Assembly (NCBI GenBank): GCA_027449025.1
Contig: DAIDMK010000006.1
Span: forward strand, 27,950-91,949
From: Lutibacter sp.
GTDB taxonomy: Bacteria > Bacteroidota > Bacteroidia > Flavobacteriales > Flavobacteriaceae
Reading direction: 5' to 3'
DNA: 64,000 nt
This document shows positions 58,889 through 64,000 of the stretch, piece after piece. Below the pieces are notes generated by a model, which made no database searches, had not been told where the DNA came from, and saw nothing but the letters and a program-made list of their open reading frames with translations. Within the stretch, counting starts at the first letter, position 1. Every line of letters begins with the position of its first letter. The translations under genes were made by a program, and so were the position numbers.

Positions 58889-59875
58889 TTATAGTTTTAA
58901 AATTTCTTGTAATTGCTCGTCTGTTATCAACAATAATTTTGGCTTAATCAACCTTGGCGTTAACTCTTTCCATTTGCTATTTTGTTTAAAAATATTCTTA
59001 AAAATGATTTTGGCTTCATCTAACGCTCCAATATTTGCCAAAGTTACAGCATACCAGTATTTCATTTCCAAATTATCTGGATTTAATTCTTGCGCTTTCA
59101 TATAATTTTCTTTTGCTAACTGATTATTGCCAACTTCAACTGCCAAATCCCCTTTATTCATATAATCATAAGCCGTGTGAACAGTAAGCAAACGGCGCAT
59201 TTCCTTTAACGGATTATCATTGTCTTCCACACGTAAATCCACCACTCTATCTTCCCAACTGTTTCCGGTGCTTTTGGCTTTAACAACCAAAATTGCTGCA
59301 GATTGTTTGCCGCGGATGTCGCCTCCTTCGTTTTGAGCAGCCTCCATCGCCGCCAACATGCGTTCGGCCAAAGTTCCTGTTGATTTTTTGAAAGCCTCAG
59401 CCATCGCAGGCCAAACAGTATTTTTATCCATCAAATTTGCCTGAACCGAAAAATTATTACCAACAATATGCCCAGCTGCTTGAATGCAATTTTTACCTGT
59501 ATAGGCTTCCACATTGCCATTCACATCCAATATCGCCAACTGACGAACATCTCGACCTTCATCAAGTTCCAACAAGGATTCTACGGCTATTTTTGGTGTT
59601 AAACCATTTTCCAGTAAACTCAAACCTCTTGGACCAAAGGACGGATTCACAAACGATTGGGTAGCAACAACACCTACTCCAGCTTTTCCCCAGATTACTG
59701 ATGTTCCTACAGAAAACCAATGCGATTGCACCGCAACACCCATTTCACCAGTAACCGTATCTCTGGCTACAATGGAGTAAGTATGTGCAAAAGGTTGTTT
59801 TTTAGAATAAACTTGTTGTGAAATACCTTGATTGCCCATAATTAATCCAATAATTAATATCAATAATTGCCTCAT
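58889..59875 (-). CDS. DUF1028 domain protein with C-terminal TPR-like tail
   Basis: THSYSIVARDTVTGEMGVAVQSHWFSVG-like N-terminus, GLSLLENGLTPKIAVESLLELDEGRDVRQLAILD. Confidence 0.85.
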   Translation of the reverse strand: MRQLLILIIGLIMGNQGISQQVYSKKQPFAHTYSIVARDTVTGEMGVAVQSHWFSVGTSVIWGKAGVGVVATQSFVNPSFGPRGLSLLENGLTPKIAVESLLELDEGRDVRQLAILDVNGNVEAYTGKNCIQAAGHIVGNNFSVQANLMDKNTVWPAMAEAFKKSTGTLAERMLAAMEAAQNEGGDIRGKQSAAILVVKAKSTGNSWEDRVVDLRVEDNDNPLKEMRRLLTVHTAYDYMNKGDLAVEVGNNQLAKENYMKAQELNPDNLEMKYWYAVTLANIGALDEAKIIFKNIFKQNSKWKELTPRLIKPKLLLITDEQLQEILKL

Positions 59876-59939
59876 AATTTCGTGATTTAAAAAATAAAGA
59901 TATGCTAATCTTTTGTAAATTTATATATAATTTTTAATT

Positions 59940-60083
59940 ATGAGAATTTCAAATTTTTGGCTTTATACCATAATGGTTATGGCGATTTTGCATATAGTTA
60001 TTGGTTTTGCCTATTTGCTGTATAAATTATCACCGAAAAAAAACGATAAAGAAGATGAAATAGTGGAAAAAGACGCTTTTTAG
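59940..60083 (+). CDS. Small single-TM protein (47 aa)
   Basis: Read from sequence; not in ORF track: MRISNFWLYTIMVMAILHIVIGFAYLLYKLSPKKNDKEDEIVEKDAF*. Confidence 0.55.
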   Translation: MRISNFWLYTIMVMAILHIVIGFAYLLYKLSPKKNDKEDEIVEKDAF

Positions 60084-60222
60084 AACCTAATAAAAGTTAT
60101 ATTTAAAAGTTTATCGATATGCTTTTTACCGCATCACTCTTTTCTCATCGCTCTTTTTAACATTTTACTTCAAACTAATGTTTATTTGATTAATTTTACA
60201 CCTTTCAATCTAAAACTAGAAA

Positions 60223-61566
60223 ATGTCTTTAACCAATTTAAATGCCATTTCACCAATTGACGGCAGATACCGGAACAAAGTTGAACCTTTAGCACTATTT
60301 TTTTCAGAAGAAGCGCTTATCAAATACCGCGTAAAAGTAGAAGTTGAGTATTTTATTGCTTTATGTGAAATTCCACTTCCGCAATTGGCGGATTTTAAGG
60401 CTCAATTCTTTAAGGAATTAAGAAAAATCTATATCGATTTCTCTGCGGAAGATGCACAGAAAATTAAAGACATCGAGAAAATTACCAATCACGATGTTAA
60501 AGCCGTTGAGTATTTTATCAAAGAAAAATTTGACGGATTACAGCTTCAAAAATATAAAGAGTTTATTCACTTCGGATTAACATCTCAAGATATCAACAAC
60601 ACCGCAATTCCATTATCTTTAAAAGATGCGTTTGAGGCAGTTTATTATCCGGAATTGAAATTGCTTTTAGACAAACTGAATCAATTGGCAACCGATTGGG
60701 CAGAAATACCAATGTTGGCAAGAACACACGGACAGCCGGCATCGCCTACCAGATTAGGTAAGGAAATCTCAGTTTTTGTTGAACGTATTGCGCAACAACA
60801 AAAACCATTGAAAAACATTCCTTATGCCGCAAAATTTGGTGGAGCTACGGGGAATTTTAATGCGCATAAAGTGGCTTTTCCTACAACAGACTGGAAAGCT
60901 TTCGGAACGCATTTTGTAAAAAATGTTCTGGGATTACACCATTCTTTTCCAACCACGCAAATTGAACATTACGATCATTTGGCGGGTATTTTTGATGCCT
61001 TAAAACGTATTAACACGATAATCATTGATTTCGACAGAGACATTTGGACCTATGTTTCTATGGATTATTTTAAACAAAAAATTAAAGAAGGTGAAGTGGG
61101 TTCCTCAGCGATGCCACACAAAGTAAATCCGATTGATTTTGAAAATTCTGAAGGGAATTTAGGCATCGCCAATGCGCTTTTCGAACATTTATCGGCAAAA
61201 TTACCGTTATCCAGATTGCAACGTGATTTAACCGACTCAACGGTTTTAAGAAATATTGGCGTTCCCTTTGCCCACACAATTATTGCCTTTAACTCAACGT
61301 TAAAAGGATTGAACAAATTAATCATTAATCAAGCTAAATTTGCGGAAGATTTGGAGAATAATTGGGCGGTGGTTGCTGAAGCCATTCAAACAATTTTGCG
61401 AAGGGAAGCCTATCCGAATCCGTATGAAGCATTAAAGGAACTGACAAGAACCAACGAAAAAATCACTCAAAAATCAATGGCTGATTTTATTGATGGTTTA
61501 GCTGTTTCTGACATCATTAAAAAAGAATTAAAAACCATTACACCAAGTAATTATACTGGAATATAA
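60223..61566 (+). CDS. purB: Adenylosuccinate lyase
   Basis: ISPIDGRYRNKVEPLALFFSEEALIKYRVKVEVEYF, GEVGSSAMPHKVNPIDFENSEGNLGIAN. Confidence 0.97.
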   Translation: MSLTNLNAISPIDGRYRNKVEPLALFFSEEALIKYRVKVEVEYFIALCEIPLPQLADFKAQFFKELRKIYIDFSAEDAQKIKDIEKITNHDVKAVEYFIKEKFDGLQLQKYKEFIHFGLTSQDINNTAIPLSLKDAFEAVYYPELKLLLDKLNQLATDWAEIPMLARTHGQPASPTRLGKEISVFVERIAQQQKPLKNIPYAAKFGGATGNFNAHKVAFPTTDWKAFGTHFVKNVLGLHHSFPTTQIEHYDHLAGIFDALKRINTIIIDFDRDIWTYVSMDYFKQKIKEGEVGSSAMPHKVNPIDFENSEGNLGIANALFEHLSAKLPLSRLQRDLTDSTVLRNIGVPFAHTIIAFNSTLKGLNKLIINQAKFAEDLENNWAVVAEAIQTILRREAYPNPYEALKELTRTNEKITQKSMADFIDGLAVSDIIKKELKTITPSNYTGI

Positions 61567-61567
61567 T

Positions 61568-61672
61568 GAAACGAGCATAACAAATTTTGATTCACAAAGG
61601 AATGATTAATGGCGAACCTGCTACTGGCGGGTAGATAGGAACCGTTACCACTAAAAAATAAAGTTTAAACAA
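61568..61672 (+). promoter_or_regulatory. Repeated 5' leader element, copy C
   Basis: GAAACGAGCATAACAAATTTTGATTCACAAAGGAATGATTAATGGCG...CCGTTACCACTAAAAAATAAAGTTTAAACAA directly before ATG 61673. Confidence 0.75.
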
Positions 61673-62083
61673 ATGAAAAAATTTATATTGTTGCTTGTAT
61701 TACTAGTAGGGCTATTTTCATGTAAAGATAAAAATGCGGCGCCAAATTCAGATACTTTTAAATTGGGAAAAGATATAGATGCCGAGCGATTTAAATCTGG
61801 AATATTTGAAATCCCTGCCAGTCAAGGATATGAAAAAACCATTATCATAAGGCAAGATTCTATCCAAATTGAAAAATATGAAGACAGGATTGACACGCTT
61901 TCCATTGCCTGGAAAAACAATTTTAATTACACCCTTAAAATGTTGCATCCAAAAACCGCCATTGATGAAGATCCAATTCATATAAAAATCACCGACATCA
62001 AAGAAAATTCTTATAAATTTGAAGCAGTGATTGGACATTCTAACTATGTCCAAAAAGGCGAAATTACAAAAACACATAACTAA
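61673..62083 (+). CDS. Hypothetical lipoprotein (136 aa)
   Basis: MKKFILLLVLLVGLFSCKDKN lipobox. Confidence 0.75.
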   Translation: MKKFILLLVLLVGLFSCKDKNAAPNSDTFKLGKDIDAERFKSGIFEIPASQGYEKTIIIRQDSIQIEKYEDRIDTLSIAWKNNFNYTLKMLHPKTAIDEDPIHIKITDIKENSYKFEAVIGHSNYVQKGEITKTHN

Positions 62084-62089
62084 CGTTTT

Positions 62090-62932
62090 ATGGAAATATT
62101 TTTACATGCCGATGCTTGGATAGCGGTTTTAACGCTTACTTTTTTAGAAATTGTATTAGGTATAGACAATATTATCTTTATTTCTATTGCTGCAGGAAAA
62201 CTTCCGAAAGACCAGATTAAAAAAGCCACAAGAATCGGTTTAGTTTTGGCGATGATCTTTAGAATTGGGTTGTTATTTGGCATTTCCTACCTAATTTCAA
62301 TGAAAGATCCTTTTTACTCAGTAGAATTATCCTGGTTAAAATTTGGCGTAACGGGTCAAAGCATCATCTTAATTTTGGGTGGTCTCTTTTTATTGTATAA
62401 AAGTACGAGCGAAATTAGAGATAAGGTGGAAGGAGTTGAACATGAAACAGCCTCCTCTTCAAATATTAAGTTTGCTACCCTGCAAGGCGTAATTATACAA
62501 ATTGTGATGATTGATATCGTTTTTTCATTTGATTCGGTTCTAACAGCTGTTGGAATGACCAACGGAATACCGGGTGCCTTAATTATTATGGTAACTGCTG
62601 TGGTAATTTCCATGGTTATTATGATGGTTTTTGCAACACCTGTCGGCAACTTTGTAAATGCCCACCCAACCATTCAAATGTTGGCATTGTCATTTTTAAT
62701 TTTAATTGGTTTTATGCTAATTACAGAAGGTGCACATTTATCACATGCAGAAATATTGGGTCAAGAAGTTGGTGCCATTCCAAAAGGATATTTATATTTT
62801 GCCATAGCCTTTTCATTGGGTGTTGAAGCATTAAACATGAAAATTAGAAAAGGAAAAAATCTTATTCATGTAGGCAATCCAACGTTGGACGAAGAAAAAT
62901 TGAAAGAAGAAAAAACGACAAATAAAAAATAA
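62090..62932 (+). CDS. TerC-family integral membrane protein
   Basis: FLEIVLGIDNIIFISIAAGKLP, MIDIVFSFDSVLTAVGMTN. Confidence 0.95.
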   Translation: MEIFLHADAWIAVLTLTFLEIVLGIDNIIFISIAAGKLPKDQIKKATRIGLVLAMIFRIGLLFGISYLISMKDPFYSVELSWLKFGVTGQSIILILGGLFLLYKSTSEIRDKVEGVEHETASSSNIKFATLQGVIIQIVMIDIVFSFDSVLTAVGMTNGIPGALIIMVTAVVISMVIMMVFATPVGNFVNAHPTIQMLALSFLILIGFMLITEGAHLSHAEILGQEVGAIPKGYLYFAIAFSLGVEALNMKIRKGKNLIHVGNPTLDEEKLKEEKTTNKK

Positions 62933-62972
62933 TTTTTAGCGAATTACAAAATATCTTGATTAATTAGAAACG

Positions 62973-63998
62973 ATGGAAAATAGAAAAACAACAAATATTC
63001 TTTTATTGATTATTGTAATTCCGTTTGTTTTTTATTTGCTGAAAATATTGTCTTTTATTTTCGTTCCGCTTGTTGCTTCCATGTTTATCGCCTTACTTTT
63101 TTTACCGCTCATGCGCTGGTTTAACAGGCGAAAAGTGCCAAAAATTATCAGTATTTTTGTGGTTATTCTCCTTTTTATTGCAGTTTTTAAAATTGGCGGA
63201 GAATTGGTAAAACTTTCCAGTAGAGAGATTATGGCCACAGACAGGGTATTTTTAGAAAAGGCTGAAATGAAAGTCGCTGATTTAATTGCTACAACAGAGG
63301 ATTTTTTTGGGATAAATTACTTTGATGAAGGTGAAAATATATTTTCAAAAATATTTCAAAAAGAAAGTGTTGCTAAAAACTTTGGCACAACTTTAAATTT
63401 TATCAGCAAAACGCTTTCCATGACGCTTATGACAGCCTTCTTCGTAATTCTATTGCTTGCGGAGTCCATTAATTTTGAAAAATTACTCAATAACACCATT
63501 CTAAAACAAAAATATGCATCCGTTAAAACCTTCATGAAAATTGAAAAGGATTTACGCACATTTATAAAAGTAAAAATACTGGTTAGCTTATTAACAGGCA
63601 TTGGCACTGGTTTGGCTTGTGTGTTTTTTGATATTAATTTTCCGATATTTTGGGGGTTGTTCGCTTTTATTATCAATTTTGTTCAAATGATTGGTTCTTT
63701 TGTAACCGTTATTTTATTGTCCATATTTGCCTTTGTTCAACTTGAACCCACGAGTTATTTATTCTTTTTTATACTTACAATAACGGGTGTACAAGTTATA
63801 TTTGGCAGTATTTTAGAACCTATATTTATGGGAAGGTCTTTTTCCATCAACATTATTGCTATTTTGATTATGCTCATGCTTTGGGGTTATATATGGGGAA
63901 TTCCGGGTTTAATTATGGCAATACCATTAACGGTATTTATCAAAATTATTTTGGAAAAATTTCCAAGAACCAAAGTTATAGCCAGTTTCCTATCATAA
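62973..63998 (+). CDS. AI-2E family transporter
   Basis: Multi-TM protein with GIPGLIMAIPLTVFIKIIL C-terminal signature. Confidence 0.9.
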   Translation: MENRKTTNILLLIIVIPFVFYLLKILSFIFVPLVASMFIALLFLPLMRWFNRRKVPKIISIFVVILLFIAVFKIGGELVKLSSREIMATDRVFLEKAEMKVADLIATTEDFFGINYFDEGENIFSKIFQKESVAKNFGTTLNFISKTLSMTLMTAFFVILLLAESINFEKLLNNTILKQKYASVKTFMKIEKDLRTFIKVKILVSLLTGIGTGLACVFFDINFPIFWGLFAFIINFVQMIGSFVTVILLSIFAFVQLEPTSYLFFFILTITGVQVIFGSILEPIFMGRSFSINIIAILIMLMLWGYIWGIPGLIMAIPLTVFIKIILEKFPRTKVIASFLS

Positions 63999-64000
63999 TT

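Overview
The window is a gene-dense, AT-rich chromosomal segment of a Bacteroidota (Flavobacteriia-like) bacterium. It is mostly housekeeping: arginine (argBDCJ) and pyrimidine (pyrR-pyrB, pyrE) synthesis, glycolysis (pfkA-gapA-mgsA), rlmD, aroE, TamB, tsaD, birA, rsfS-ftsH-LUD-cdsA-psd-ACBP, purB, TerC and an AI-2E family transporter. Accessory-looking content includes an ArsR/permease/methyltransferase module, a periplasmic molybdenum-hydroxylase cluster, a frameshifted IS5-like transposase remnant, a decayed diheme cytochrome c with a 38-bp AG microsatellite, and an orphan 'mobile mystery protein A'. No tRNA, rRNA, CRISPR array or intact prophage was recognised. The most interesting unexplained signal is a three-copy, roughly 90-105 nt intergenic element (3886-3972 minus, 55469-55567 minus, 61568-61672 plus). 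In two copies it runs exactly up to the ATG of a small lipoprotein gene. In the third it lies upstream of the arg operon with ATC at the equivalent position. It looks like a mobile or conserved 5' leader RNA, possibly regulatory. All calls are by eye from sequence; no database search was run.
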